A stretch of 45,085 bases of DNA from Bacillota bacterium (GCA_023415235.1 JAEZLP010000020.1:1-45085); one strand, 5' to 3'. Positions 1-8,962 are shown, counted from the first letter of the stretch. Numbers and translations are program-made. The notes: generated from the sequence alone by a model not told the origin.

Positions 1-46
1 CGATAATGTTTTTCTTTCCCTCAGTAAGGGGATGTTTTCGAGCCAT
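1..46 (-). CDS. 5' end of a CDS, probably IS256-type transposase (partial)
   Basis: The first 15 codons of a minus-strand gene run off the left edge, reading MARKHPLTEGKKNII. The start is well supported because AGGAGG (plus 55-60) lies 8 nt upstream of the ATG. The peptide resembles, from memory, the opening of clostridial IS256/mutator-type transposases, which often begin MAR(K/R) followed by LTEGK and an Ile-Ile pair. The family call rests on 15 residues only. If correct, the terminal inverted repeat of the element should lie between this start and the end of the chemotaxis gene at 98. The sequence left of base 1 would settle it. Confidence 0.45.
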   Translation of the reverse strand, partial: MARKHPLTEGKKNII

Positions 47-97
47 AAAAATAGCCTCCTATGAAATTTATTTTATCATAGAAAGCTATTTGATTCC

Positions 98-1455
98 TTA
101 ATTTACAGACTTTTCTTCACGGGCCCTTTTTGATTCACAATCAGCACTGGTATCTATAAGCTTGGGTTCCAGAGCATTTAAGCTTTTCGAGTTTTGGCGA
201 AGCTGGAATTTAGCTACCATTTCCTTGAGCATTTCCGCCTGACTGGATAATTCCTCACTTGACGCGGCGCTTTCCTCTGCCGTTGCCGCATTGTTCTGGA
301 CAACCTGGGAAACCTGATTCAGGCCCGTATTAATCTGAGTAATTCCCATAGCCTGCTCGTTTGAGGATTTGGCGATTTCTGTGATAATTTCAGCAGTCTT
401 GGCTATACCCGTGACAATCTCCGTAAGGGCTTTCGCTGTATTATTTGCTATTTCAGTACCCTTCGAAGACTTTTGAATTGATCCGGTTATCAATTCTGTC
501 GTATCTTTTGCGGCTTCTGCGCTCCTTTGAGCTAAGCTTCTGACTTCTTCCGCCACAACTGCAAATCCTTTTCCGTGTTGACCGGCTCTTGCAGCATCTA
601 CAGCAGCATTTAATGCAAGGATATTGGTCTGGAAGGCGATATCGTCGATAACCTTAATAATCTTGGAAATATTACTCGAAGATTCGTTGATTTCCTCCAT
701 TGCTTCCAGCATTTCCAGCATGTGCTTATTACCCTGCTCCGCGCTGGCTCTGACATTCGTCGTCAGCTTATCCGCCTCTCCGGCATTGGCTGCATTCTCT
801 TTGGTATTATCCGCCACTACAGAAATCGATGCTGTTAATTCTTCGATGGAGCTGGCCTGTTCCGTTGCCCCTTGCGACAAGGTCTGGCTTCCGTCAGAAA
901 CCTGCTTTGAACCGATCGAAACCTGCTCGGAAGCAATATTGATATCTCCTAACAGACCATTTAAAGAATCCAAAATTGTATTGAGCGAATCTGATATGCT
1001 CACAAAGTCGCCTTTGAATTCTGTTACATGATCGATTGCCAAATTGCCCTCAGAGATCTGTCCGATAATATAAGAGATTTCTCCCGTCACTGCATTCAAA
1101 TCGCTTGCCGTATTATTAACCGCTTCGGACAGGGCTCCGAATTCACCCTGATATTTTCCTTTCACAGATACATTCAGATTTCCTTCCGAGATATCGTGCA
1201 TTACAGCGGTAACTTCCTTGATCGGAGCAACTACCGCTTCAACCAGCCTGTTTAGCCGGCCTTTCAGCCAACTCCTGATTTGATGCCAATAATACTTTGA
1301 ACCCCTTCCGCGCTCCTATTTGTATGACTGCGAGAGCAATATTGGCAACAAGCGAACCGATGCTAATGTTCCAATCCACCTTGTACATAAAGATGCTTCC
1401 AAATTCTTAGCCTACAATGGTAGTGCCCAAAATAAAAGGGGTCCAATTAAGATTT
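98..1455 (-). pseudogene. Methyl-accepting chemotaxis protein, frameshifted and N-terminally truncated
   Basis: The longest ATG-started frame (98-1201, 367 aa) has two HAMP-like repeats (both containing ISEGNL) and a full MCP signalling domain. The hairpin tip reads DDIAFQTNILALNAAVDAARAG, then HGKGFAVVAEEVRSLA. There is no membrane segment in that frame. Receptor-like sequence continues upstream of the ATG in the same frame (RLNRLVEAVVAPIKEVTAV). Further up it switches to another frame, which encodes a hydrophobic stretch (SIGSLVANIALAVIQIG) and NQELAERPAKQ, and which contains a TAA at 1407-1409. The simplest reading is a receptor gene with one frameshift near 1245-1300, one nonsense codon and a missing N-terminus. 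A soluble fragment could still be made from the internal ATG, where AAGGAAG sits about 10 nt upstream. The gene begins right after the cpsB stop. Confidence 0.75.
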
Positions 1456-1460
1456 CGCGC

Positions 1461-2135
1461 TTATATGAGAAATACGTTTAACTTACTCAAATACGAAGCG
1501 CCAAGCTTTTTCTCAACTATCTCATTAAAAATATCAAACTGCGGAACTCTTGAATTGATATTATGACAATCTGATCCGATAAAGTCAACCCATCCTTCTT
1601 TCATCAGTTTTAATGTTTCCGCCCTTGACTTTTTGTTTACAACAGAATCCACATTGAACTGAAGCATACAGCCAAGGTCGACAAGTTTCTGAAAGATTGT
1701 TTCTTTATTACCCCTTATTGTTTCATACCTCTCTACATGAGCAATAATAGGGCATATATTGTATTTAGCAATAAGATAGTCAATCTGTTTGAAAACTCTA
1801 GAACTCCATTTTCCCGTATAAGGCAGCTCTAGAAGCAAATATAAACTATTTCCTATGCAGAGGTCTTCGATTGAGTCAAGGGAAAGCAGCGGTTCGGAAA
1901 GGTAAGTCTCGCTTCCCAAGATCAACTCCATATCGCTGTCTGCAATCAGTTGAAAGGAAGTGTTCCGCCTTCTTAGAAATTCTGAAAGGCTTTCCAAATG
2001 AGAATAGTAATGCGGAGTAAGAACGACCTTATTAATACCCTGCTTTTTGAGGAGTGCTATAAGAGCTAATGCTTCGTCCTTATTTTTTGCGCCGTCATCC
2101 ATTTCCGGTAAAATATGTGTATGTATGTCAATCAT
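1461..2135 (-). CDS. cpsB: CpsB/YwqE-type PHP-domain tyrosine-protein phosphatase
   Basis: A metal-dependent phosphotyrosine phosphatase of the PHP family, expected to dephosphorylate the CapB/CpsD-type kinase encoded just upstream and so tune capsule chain length and export. The N-terminus MIDIHTHILPEMDDGAK carries the HxH metal pair (H5, H7). Further metal ligands are seen in LTPHYYSHLE (about residue 42), PIIAHVERY and IGSDCHN. At 224 aa it is somewhat shorter than the roughly 250 aa typical of YwqE/CpsB, but all motif blocks and a normal C-terminus are present. It follows the kinase by 18 nt and is the last gene of the CapA-CapB-CpsB module. Downstream is the decayed chemotaxis gene. Family assignment is firm; the regulatory role is inferred from relatives. 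Confidence 0.9.
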   Translation of the reverse strand: MIDIHTHILPEMDDGAKNKDEALALIALLKKQGINKVVLTPHYYSHLESLSEFLRRRNTSFQLIADSDMELILGSETYLSEPLLSLDSIEDLCIGNSLYLLLELPYTGKWSSRVFKQIDYLIAKYNICPIIAHVERYETIRGNKETIFQKLVDLGCMLQFNVDSVVNKKSRAETLKLMKEGWVDFIGSDCHNINSRVPQFDIFNEIVEKKLGASYLSKLNVFLI

Positions 2136-2153
2136 TGGATTTCACCTCTAAGT

Positions 2154-2888
2154 CTATTTTCCCTGACCATCATAAGCATATTTCCCGTAGTACTTACTCT
2201 TTTTTTTATACCCGTATTTTCCTCCTGTCTTAACTCCATTAAGGACGAACCCAAGTACCTTGGCCTTTACAAATTTAAGACTAGTTAGAGCATGGTTCAG
2301 CTCTGGATATGTGGTCTCACCCTCCCGTACAACTATCACTACTCCGTCGGAGTTCCTGGACAGCACCAGGGAATCCGAGACCATGTTAATGGGAGGTGTA
2401 TCCATCAGTATGTAATCAAATTCTATTGAAAGACAGTTCAGAATCTCCGCCATCGTGTCACTGCTTAACAGTTCAGAAGGATTCGGAGGGATCGTTCCAC
2501 CGCAAATCACATATAGGTTAGGATAGTTCGTTTTTTGTATCACCTCCGAAATCTTATTCATTTCAGCTAAGGCCTCTGAAAGCCCAGGTACGCCTTTAGT
2601 TTTAAATAATTTGTGTACAGACGATTTACGTAAATCACAGTCTATAATTAATACTTTGGAATTTGTCTGAGCTATTGCAATGCCTAAATTACAGCAATTA
2701 GTAGATTTCCCTTCATTAGGAGCCGCACTAGTTAAAATAATACGCTTACAACCGCTATTGTGAGTAGTAAACATTAAGTTTGTACGTATTGTTTTATATG
2801 CTTCAACAATGGAAAAATGTGTGTTAACATTTAAAATCGGTACCATTTTCCGATCTTGTTTTATCATCTTGTTTTTTATCTTTGCCAT
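2154..2888 (-). CDS. cpsD: CapB/CpsD-type BY-kinase (tyrosine autokinase)
   Basis: Cytoplasmic bacterial tyrosine kinase that needs the membrane protein CapA for activation. It has the MinD-like BY-kinase fold: Walker A TSAAPNEGKSTNCCNLG (residues 53-69), Walker A' VLIIDCDLRKS (79-89) and Walker B DYILMDTPP (158-166). The C-terminal tail holds the autophosphorylation tyrosine cluster, with Y225, Y227, Y233, Y234, Y237 and Y239 among lysines and glycines. Its 244 aa are normal for the split Gram-positive form, in which the transmembrane activator is a separate polypeptide. It lies 20 nt after capA and 18 nt before the phosphatase, so the three are probably one transcript. It controls polymerisation and export through phosphorylation cycles in related systems. 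Confidence 0.93.
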   Translation of the reverse strand: MAKIKNKMIKQDRKMVPILNVNTHFSIVEAYKTIRTNLMFTTHNSGCKRIILTSAAPNEGKSTNCCNLGIAIAQTNSKVLIIDCDLRKSSVHKLFKTKGVPGLSEALAEMNKISEVIQKTNYPNLYVICGGTIPPNPSELLSSDTMAEILNCLSIEFDYILMDTPPINMVSDSLVLSRNSDGVVIVVREGETTYPELNHALTSLKFVKAKVLGFVLNGVKTGGKYGYKKKSKYYGKYAYDGQGK

Positions 2889-2908
2889 TTCCTAAATGTA
2901 CCTCCTTA

Positions 2909-3595
2909 TTATTCTTTAATAGTTGGTACAATGCCAAGTACTGGTATGTCATAGTGCTTTAGTAAATCATCCTCATCCTTGACATGCTTGTCCATCATAT
3001 TAAGAACAAATGCTATCATGACTCCCAGCACAAGACCAAGCGCAAAGCCTATCGCAGTACATTTCAATAAATCAGGGGAGCTGGGTTCTAAAGGAAGTAT
3101 AGCCGGATCAACCACCTTAACTGCGTCTGCATCCTTGATTTCAATTATTTTTTTTGGTGCAAGACGCGCAATTGTATTTGCAATGAGCAAAGACTCTTTT
3201 GGATGATATGTAGTGACCTGAACCCGAAAAATTTCCGTCTCGTTAACAGGGGTAATAACAACCATTTCGTTCAGTTCCTCCGCAGTATAATCAAGATCGT
3301 TTGCCTTTGCAACGGAATTCATAAAGTCGTTCGTCTTTAATATCTCTATATATGTGTTTACTACCTTCTGAGCATAATTAAGCTCGCTTAGTGAGGCATA
3401 CATATCTGAAGCGGCGTTTTTTGGTGAAACATACATAGTAACAGTAGCTGTGTATTTTTTATCAATTACAAATTTTGTAACGGCGAACGTGCCTGAAGTT
3501 ACCAGCACAACACACAGTACAATGATCCATAGGCGCTTTAAAAGTATTGCAGAAATCTCCGACAGGGAATATTCAATTTCCATTTCATTTTCCAT
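2909..3595 (-). CDS. capA: CapA/Wzz-type chain-length determinant and kinase activator
   Basis: Membrane protein of the polysaccharide co-polymerase family (Wzz domain), 228 aa. It has a cytoplasmic N-terminus, TM1 at about residues 21-43 (LWIIVLCVVLVTSGTFAVTK), an extracellular domain, a proline-rich segment before TM2 (ILPLEPSSPD) and TM2 at about 180-203, then a short cytoplasmic tail that should contact and activate the BY-kinase. The ribosome site AAGGAGC lies just upstream of the ATG and overlaps the stop region of a 34-codon ORF, which suggests translational coupling. It is the first large gene of a module with its own promoter (3787-3815), separated from the upstream epimerase by about 390 bp. 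Confidence 0.9.
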   Translation of the reverse strand: MENEMEIEYSLSEISAILLKRLWIIVLCVVLVTSGTFAVTKFVIDKKYTATVTMYVSPKNAASDMYASLSELNYAQKVVNTYIEILKTNDFMNSVAKANDLDYTAEELNEMVVITPVNETEIFRVQVTTYHPKESLLIANTIARLAPKKIIEIKDADAVKVVDPAILPLEPSSPDLLKCTAIGFALGLVLGVMIAFVLNMMDKHVKDEDDLLKHYDIPVLGIVPTIKE

Positions 3596-3609
3596 TTATA
3601 TTGCTCCTT

Positions 3610-3714
3610 CTAAACTTTGTTCAAATCCATTTTCATAACGCCATGCAGTAATCCTATAGGGTACACTAATTTTGTTTGCCTCTTCAAAGGCCCTGCCAGG
3701 TTAAGTATATTCAT
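3610..3714 (-). CDS. Possible 34-aa leader peptide upstream of capA
   Basis: An ATG-started 34-codon frame begins MNILNLAGPLKRQTKLVYP and ends MDLNKV. It has a near-ideal ribosome site (AGGAGG, plus 3725-3730, 10 nt from the ATG). Its stop codon TAG is embedded in the sequence TAGAAGGAG that forms the capA ribosome site, so the two frames look translationally coupled. I recognise no family. The peptide is moderately basic with a short hydrophobic middle and no clear signal peptide. It could be a regulatory leader, a small membrane-associated protein, or chance. The strength of the ribosome site and its place between a promoter and capA are the arguments for it. Confidence 0.4.
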   Translation of the reverse strand: MNILNLAGPLKRQTKLVYPIGLLHGVMKMDLNKV

Positions 3715-3786
3715 TAAACTCCCCCCTCCTTTAACCCCTTCTTGAATTAATTAGAATACAATAGCTCAGTGAGACTTACATTTTCT

Positions 3787-3815
3787 ATCTTTATTTTACA
3801 AGTATTATGTGTCAA
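3787..3815 (-). promoter_or_regulatory. Candidate sigma-A promoter of the CapA-CapB-CpsB module
   Basis: On the minus strand a perfect -35 TTGACA (plus 3810-3815) is followed after 17 nt by AAAGAT (plus 3787-3792), a weak -10 matching 3 of 6 positions. It sits about 70 bp upstream of the small leader ORF and 190 bp upstream of capA. It implies that the kinase module can be transcribed independently of the ugd-epimerase genes. The rest of the 3715-3987 gap is AT-rich, and I see no other gene in it. Confidence 0.45.
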
Positions 3816-3987
3816 TTAATGTCTAAAAGAGGTGTGGGAAGGAAAATAATAAAAAATTAATTTTCTTTGATCATAATTTTTATTAAACCTACCAACATTT
3901 GAATATACTAGTAACCCAGTAAGGCTCCCTCCAAAATCAATTAAGCAATCCCCTCCCATTGAGTTTCTTCCAGGCATGCGATGGGCA

Positions 3988-5061
3988 TTATTCTTCCGTA
4001 CCATTTATTTGACATGATTCGCTAACCTCTGAACTTCGCACTTTATAGTAATCAATATACCAATCCGCAAATTTTTGCAGCCCTTCTTCCATTGGCGTTT
4101 CTGGTATAAATCCCACTGCTTTCCGAAGCAGTTTTATAGAAGCATAAGTAGCCGGCACATCTCCAGGTTTAATTGTTTCAAATTCTTTTTTAAAAACCAC
4201 TTCTCTGCCCAAGGCCTTGCCTAAGCATTTCTCCAAAGTTTCAATAAAACCCATTAGCTTCTCTGGACTATGATTTCCAATATTTAGAATCTTATGAGGA
4301 GCATCTTCCTGTGTAGGTTTGTTTATAATCCTTATAATTCCTTCGATAATGTCATCTATAAAAGTAAAATCACGATAAAGATCATGTTCAAAATCGCCGT
4401 TATTATAGATTTTGATAGGTTCGTTATTAAAATACTTATTTGCGAACCTAAAGTAAGCCATGTCCGGTCTACCCATTGGACCGTATACTGTAAAGAATCT
4501 TAATCCTGTTGCAGGTATTTTATATAGATGGCTATACGTATACGCCATTAATTCATTGGATTTCTTAGTTGCTGCATAAAGAGATACCGGACAATCTACG
4601 GAATCGGTCTCTTCAAAAGGTACTTTCTTGTTTGAACCGTATACAGAGCTTGACGAGGCGTATATAAGATGTTCAACCGGGTAATTCCTGCAGGCCTCCA
4701 GAATATTAAAGAATCCGACAATATTATTTTGTATGAAAGCGTCGGGATTTTCTATGGAGTACCTAACCCCTGCCTGGGCAGCCAAGTTGATAACAATAGC
4801 AGGCTTGTACTCGTTAAAAATACTCATAATCATTTCTTTATTGGAAATGTCTTCTTTGATAAAAGTAAACTTATCAAAAGGCTTAAGCTTATCTAAGCGA
4901 GCATATTTAAGATTAATATCGTAATAATCATTAATGTTATCAATACCAATTACGCTGCATCCTTGTTCCAGCAACCTCTTGGCAAGAAAGAACCCAATGA
5001 AACCTGCAACACCTGTCACAAGATATGATTTGTCATTATACGGAGACTTGTTCTTTAACAT
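3988..5061 (-). CDS. NAD-dependent epimerase, UDP-glucuronate 4-epimerase type
   Basis: Short-chain dehydrogenase/epimerase expected to convert UDP-glucuronate to UDP-galacturonate in the cytoplasm, supplying a uronic acid for the glycan. The Rossmann motif GVAGFIG is at residues 17-23, the SSSVYG block near 137-142, and the catalytic YxxxK is Y162-K166 (YAATK). The block GLRFFTVYGPMGRPDMA and the later RDFTFIDDIIEGI are typical of the UDP-GlcA 4-epimerase subgroup. I chose the ATG at 5061 because GGTGGAG lies 6-7 nt upstream; a GTG 12 nt earlier is possible. The start overlaps the end of ugd by 26 nt, so the two are co-translated, and their products form consecutive steps. A related decarboxylase or another hexuronate epimerase activity is the main alternative. 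Confidence 0.85.
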   Translation of the reverse strand: MLKNKSPYNDKSYLVTGVAGFIGFFLAKRLLEQGCSVIGIDNINDYYDINLKYARLDKLKPFDKFTFIKEDISNKEMIMSIFNEYKPAIVINLAAQAGVRYSIENPDAFIQNNIVGFFNILEACRNYPVEHLIYASSSSVYGSNKKVPFEETDSVDCPVSLYAATKKSNELMAYTYSHLYKIPATGLRFFTVYGPMGRPDMAYFRFANKYFNNEPIKIYNNGDFEHDLYRDFTFIDDIIEGIIRIINKPTQEDAPHKILNIGNHSPEKLMGFIETLEKCLGKALGREVVFKKEFETIKPGDVPATYASIKLLRKAVGFIPETPMEEGLQKFADWYIDYYKVRSSEVSESCQINGTEE

Positions 5062-6463
5062 TTTTCTCTCCACCTATCGCTTTGTTCCTTAGATTTACGT
5101 GATGTCCCCTTTTTATATTAACAACCTTATCAATTGTGGTTAATGACGGACTTCTACCGATTGAATAATATTCAACACCTGCAGCTCTCATGTCTTCTAC
5201 CTGATAAATATTGCGACCATCGTAAACTAAAGGTGTCCTCATCAGCTGTGTATATTCTTCTGGTCTAACAGCTTTTATTTCTCCCCATTCAGTGAAGATA
5301 AAGCAAATATTGGCCCCGTCTAATGCATCTCGGACATTCTCGCAATATGTAATTGAACCTTTTCCACTTTTACCTTCAGGGTATTTCTTTTTAAAGTTAT
5401 CGACACCAACAGGGTCATAGGCATAGATGTCTGCGCCTTGCTCTAATAATAAAGGTACATTTTCCATAGATGGAGCCTCACGCAGGTCATCCGTTCCCGG
5501 TTTGAATGTTAGTCCTAAAGCAGCAACCTTTAATCCACTGAATGTAATCAATCGCCTGCACGCTTTCTTATATAACGCTGTTTTCTGTTCGCTGTTCACA
5601 TAAATAGCAGCCTTCACTGTCCGGAGTTCATATCCATGCTGTGCCGCCAAATACTCCAATGCTCTTGTGTCTTTAGGGAAGCACGATCCGCCATAACCAA
5701 TACCGGCGTTTAAAAACTTACTGCCAATGCGCTCATCAAAGCTCATTCCTTTCGCCACATCCTGTATATCTGCCCCAACCAGTTCACAAAGATTTGCAAT
5801 ATCATTCATATAAGAGATTTTCAGCGCCAAGAAGTCATTAGAAGCATATTTTATCATTTCAGCAGATCTTCGATTAACTGAGACAATAGGAATATTGAAA
5901 GGTTCATATATCTTGCGGAGTATTTCCTCAGCCCACCGGCTTTCTGTTCCGATAATGATTCTCGCAGCCTGGAGTGTATCTCTTACTGCAGAACCTTGGG
6001 CCAGGAATTCTGGATTTGATGCAACTTCAACTTTGACATCATTAGCAAGGAATTCTTTGATAAACTGTTCAACTTTATCGTTTGTCCCTACCGGAACAGT
6101 TGATTTTACTACCACCAAGCAATCTTTTTCAACGGTTTCAGCTATCTGCCTTGCCGCAGCAGCTATGTAAGAAAGATTTGCAGATCCATCTGGCTGTTCC
6201 GGAGTACCTACACCAAGAAAGATGGCATCAGCATCTTTATATGCCGATTCGAAATCAGCTGTATAATCCAGTCTTCCTGCAGCATAATTTTTCTGCATTA
6301 GCTCTTCTACGCCCGCTTCATAGATCGGCGATATCCCCTGTTTCATTAACATAATCTTATTCGTGTCGATATCCACACAGGTTACTTTATGACCCACTTC
6401 GGCAAAGCATACCCCTGCTACCAAGCCGACATAGCCTGTTCCCGCGACTGCAATTTTGTACAT
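5036..6463 (-). CDS. ugd: UDP-glucose 6-dehydrogenase
   Basis: Oxidises UDP-glucose to UDP-glucuronate with two NAD+. The N-terminal NAD-binding motif is GTGYVGL (residues 8-14). The central domain has the conserved AEMIKYASNDFLALKISYMN helix. The catalytic cysteine is C261 in GIGYGGSCFPKDTRAL. The C-terminal UDP-binding domain includes ALGLTFKPGTDDLREAPS. At 475 aa it is slightly longer than the usual 440-460 because of a C-terminal extension (RGHHVNLRNKAIGGEKNVKEQVSV) that overlaps the epimerase gene. AGGAG directly precedes the ATG, with a G-rich run just before it. The 309-bp gap upstream suggests a separate transcript from the glycosyltransferase cassette. Confidence 0.95.
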   Translation of the reverse strand: MYKIAVAGTGYVGLVAGVCFAEVGHKVTCVDIDTNKIMLMKQGISPIYEAGVEELMQKNYAAGRLDYTADFESAYKDADAIFLGVGTPEQPDGSANLSYIAAAARQIAETVEKDCLVVVKSTVPVGTNDKVEQFIKEFLANDVKVEVASNPEFLAQGSAVRDTLQAARIIIGTESRWAEEILRKIYEPFNIPIVSVNRRSAEMIKYASNDFLALKISYMNDIANLCELVGADIQDVAKGMSFDERIGSKFLNAGIGYGGSCFPKDTRALEYLAAQHGYELRTVKAAIYVNSEQKTALYKKACRRLITFSGLKVAALGLTFKPGTDDLREAPSMENVPLLLEQGADIYAYDPVGVDNFKKKYPEGKSGKGSITYCENVRDALDGANICFIFTEWGEIKAVRPEEYTQLMRTPLVYDGRNIYQVEDMRAAGVEYYSIGRSPSLTTIDKVVNIKRGHHVNLRNKAIGGEKNVKEQVSV

Positions 6464-6772
6464 CTCCTATCCCCCCCAACAGTTTTAGATTGGGTTTTCT
6501 TAAATCCAACGCTTTTTATTGTGCTATATATATAACGTTTGAATATAATTATTCATTAGTAGTTTCTCCTGTTCTAATTATAAAAGAATATGCCGTTGCA
6601 GTATTTCTCTTAAGATAAATGATTCAACTTTCCCACCTCGATAAGAAGCTATGCACCTTGAAAAATCAATATGAATCTGCTGTTTAGAGTAGAAAAAATC
6701 CCTGTTTTTTGGTATAATATAAGTGCTTCAAACCCACAAAAACTATTGGGTTCGTTTTTAGCTTCCTTTAGT
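6464..6772. other. Intergenic region between ugd and the TupA-like gene
   Basis: This is 309 bp of AT-rich DNA with no convincing gene. On the minus strand there is a perfect TATAAT (plus 6577-6582) without a good -35. There is also a 10-codon mini-ORF (MNNYIQTLYI) with AGGAG 9 nt upstream. Near 6730-6752 a 6-bp inverted repeat (AACCCA / TGGGTT) lies just past the TupA-like stop; it has no adjoining T-run and is a poor terminator. A ugd promoter is expected here, but I cannot place it precisely. Confidence 0.4.
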
Positions 6773-7660
6773 CTAATTCTGTGGCAATTGGATCCATTCA
6801 CCCATTGTTAATTCAAAAGAATAAGGAATGATTTTACTAAATCCCGCCCCATTCGCGAAAGTAAATTCTCCAAAATAGATCTGGTTATTTACGATATAAA
6901 AATCTACTCTGACATGGGCAAAATCTTGTGACAACCTTTCTGCATAAAGCAATAGTTGATCGAGGACCATGGGCTTTTCCACTTGCTCAAAGTGATTCCT
7001 TTTTAATTTGACATCTTGTAAAAAATTCCATTCTGTATCATAAATGTTTATCCTATGCTCTTTTTTAAAACGTCCTGAGTGTACATCAATCAGCCTGGGT
7101 TTTCCGTTGAAACAAAATACCTTATAATCAAGTAACTCTTGTCTTTCCGCATTCTCAAGATATTTTTCAATGATCACTCTGGGCGGCACAATTCCGTACC
7201 ACCACTCTCCATAGCAAGGTAAGAATTTAGCCTTTAGCCAAACTTTTAACAATTTAATTGTTTTTTCTCGGTTTATTTCTGACTTGTCCTTACAAATAAT
7301 GTTGAATGTGGACCCATGAGTTACTTTAATAACGAATTGATCTGGCAAATCGTCAAATGGAATGTCTTCCGGGTTTTCGCCTTCCCAAAATAACTCATTT
7401 AATATTTCATCTGAGCCCAGTAACTTTTTAACATAAGCTCTGGCTGTATATTTATCACACAAATAAGGTTTTAAGTCGTTTGACTTCCCGGAGTCATATA
7501 ATTTTAACCAATTGATTTTCTCATTAAAGCCTTTGGGATTTTTTAAATCCAATTTTCTTCCGGTTTTTAAACGAAAAAGCAACTTCAATTCAAATTCGGC
7601 AGATATCTTATATAACAGATTAAATGGTGTTAATATTAACCCCTTTGGTATTGCATTCAT
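6773..7660 (-). CDS. TupA-like ATP-grasp ligase
   Basis: Member of the ATPgrasp_TupA family, named after TupA of teichuronopeptide synthesis in alkaliphilic Bacillus. The predicted reaction is ATP-dependent amide-bond formation that attaches an amino acid or peptide to a polysaccharide precursor; the true substrate is unknown. Family blocks seen are NPKGFNEKINWLKLYD near the N-terminus, DLPDQFVIKVTHGSTFNIIC in the centre, LLDYKVFCFNGKPRLIDV, AHVRVDFY, and YFGEFTFANGAGF near the C-terminus with the metal-binding glutamate. The chosen start (295 aa) has GGAGG upstream; an in-frame start 21 nt earlier has no ribosome site. It follows the Fe-S protein gene by 102 bp. A second intact paralogue (14037) and a decayed third copy (16111) are in the same locus. 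Confidence 0.85.
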   Translation of the reverse strand: MNAIPKGLILTPFNLLYKISAEFELKLLFRLKTGRKLDLKNPKGFNEKINWLKLYDSGKSNDLKPYLCDKYTARAYVKKLLGSDEILNELFWEGENPEDIPFDDLPDQFVIKVTHGSTFNIICKDKSEINREKTIKLLKVWLKAKFLPCYGEWWYGIVPPRVIIEKYLENAERQELLDYKVFCFNGKPRLIDVHSGRFKKEHRINIYDTEWNFLQDVKLKRNHFEQVEKPMVLDQLLLYAERLSQDFAHVRVDFYIVNNQIYFGEFTFANGAGFSKIIPYSFELTMGEWIQLPQN

Positions 7661-7762
7661 TTCCTTACCTCCGTCTTCCAATTTGTTTGTATAAATTCGT
7701 TAACCATATTAAATATTTCTTGCTTTAACAGATGTATCATTATTTTTAGAGGAGAAGCGGGA

Positions 7763-8962
7763 TTATTTCTTTGGAATTTTCCTAACCACTTTTTTTACAA
7801 TCATAAATAGGCCATATTTTTTGAGTAAAACTATTATAATTTTTTTTATTCTGCCTTGAAAACTATAACCGGAATATTTTTGGGCTATATATTCAAATCC
7901 ATTGATTTGATAATTAGTCCAAAACTGTTCCCTGTTTTCAGGCATTGCAGTCGGTTGAGTTAAATTCTTTTGCATGCAATCTTTTATATTGCTTACTGCA
8001 AAATTAATATCATGCTTTATCATTTGAAATATTGCTTTGCCTTTAGGTGTATTAACAAATACTAAAGAAATCCCCTTATTGTCATCGAATTTAGGTAAAA
8101 ACTTTTCTATACCCCAGAAATCACCTATCATTATATCTGAAGGTCTTTGTGAATTGCAAAATTTACAGTGATAACATGATGGACGTAATATTAGATCAGT
8201 GCCAAACAAATTACTATAAATCTCAATGTCAAGAGTATTAATCTTCCTCATTCCATTTTCATAGTCTGCTTTAATATTATATCCTCGCCAACCTATTTCT
8301 TTTGCTCTAAAAGTGTATGAAATTAGTTTATTTTTCTTCTGAATAAAGTCCAGATATTTACTCCACAGTAGAGGGCTCGAAACTCCATGACAGAGTAAAT
8401 CATTCAGCATTAACTTTCTCTTGTCAGTCTTGATTTCTTCAAGATATTTTTTTAATCCAGCAACCTGACATGGAGTTCCAGAAAATAAAACATTTCTTTC
8501 ACTATTTAAATCTTTATTGATTTCTAAGAATACTTGTTTTAAATCACTCTGAACATATTTAGAACCTCTGAGTGTATTTCTTTCTTCCTTCGTTTCTGCC
8601 CTTTGGTGTATGATCTGAAAACCATCACCAAAAGCTGCCCCATACACAACTCCGGAATCAGAGAGTACATAGTCAGAGATTGCAGTAAAAGCGCCACCAG
8701 ATGAACTGTTGAACCTTACCTCATCTGATTTATGTTTCATTGCATATACAATTGGCTCGTTAAAGTTGTCTGCAGTATTATATCCATTTTGAAATGCGCA
8801 TACTTTTTTACATAACCCGCACTCAATACATAACGAAGAATCAATTCCCGGATATAGGAATCCCTCCTCGTCTGCAACCATATTAATTGATCCGGCAGGG
8901 CAAATGCTTTTACATGCTGTACAACCACAGCACTCTTCTTTTCTTTCAAACAGTTTAATCAT
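7763..8962 (-). CDS. F420 hydrogenase/dehydrogenase beta-subunit-like Fe-S protein
   Basis: A 399-aa protein with two N-terminal [4Fe-4S] ferredoxin motifs: C11-x2-C14-x2-C17-x3-C21 and C45-x2-C48-x2-C51-x3-C55. These are followed by the FrhB-type beta-subunit domains (FRAKEIGWRGYNIKA; RPSCYHCKFCNSQRPSDIMIGDFWG). Such proteins are common in Clostridia and Bacteroides that lack F420, usually in polysaccharide loci beside polysaccharide pyruvyl transferases, as here (gene at 11816). They probably bind flavin and perform a redox step on a glycan precursor, but to my knowledge no reaction is established. Its start overlaps the wzx stop in ATGA, so it is translationally coupled to the flippase. 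Confidence 0.85.
   Translation of the reverse strand: MIKLFERKEECCGCTACKSICPAGSINMVADEEGFLYPGIDSSLCIECGLCKKVCAFQNGYNTADNFNEPIVYAMKHKSDEVRFNSSSGGAFTAISDYVLSDSGVVYGAAFGDGFQIIHQRAETKEERNTLRGSKYVQSDLKQVFLEINKDLNSERNVLFSGTPCQVAGLKKYLEEIKTDKRKLMLNDLLCHGVSSPLLWSKYLDFIQKKNKLISYTFRAKEIGWRGYNIKADYENGMRKINTLDIEIYSNLFGTDLILRPSCYHCKFCNSQRPSDIMIGDFWGIEKFLPKFDDNKGISLVFVNTPKGKAIFQMIKHDINFAVSNIKDCMQKNLTQPTAMPENREQFWTNYQINGFEYIAQKYSGYSFQGRIKKIIIVLLKKYGLFMIVKKVVRKIPKK

Noticed and set aside
3816..4004. 62-codon minus-strand frame overlapping the end of the epimerase gene
   Set aside because: No ribosome site, overlaps the promoter of the kinase module, and no recognisable family; some Gly-rich sequence only.
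6725..6755. Terminator at the inverted repeat AACCCA / TGGGTT
   Set aside because: Six-bp stem with a 10-nt A/T loop and no adjoining T-run on either strand.
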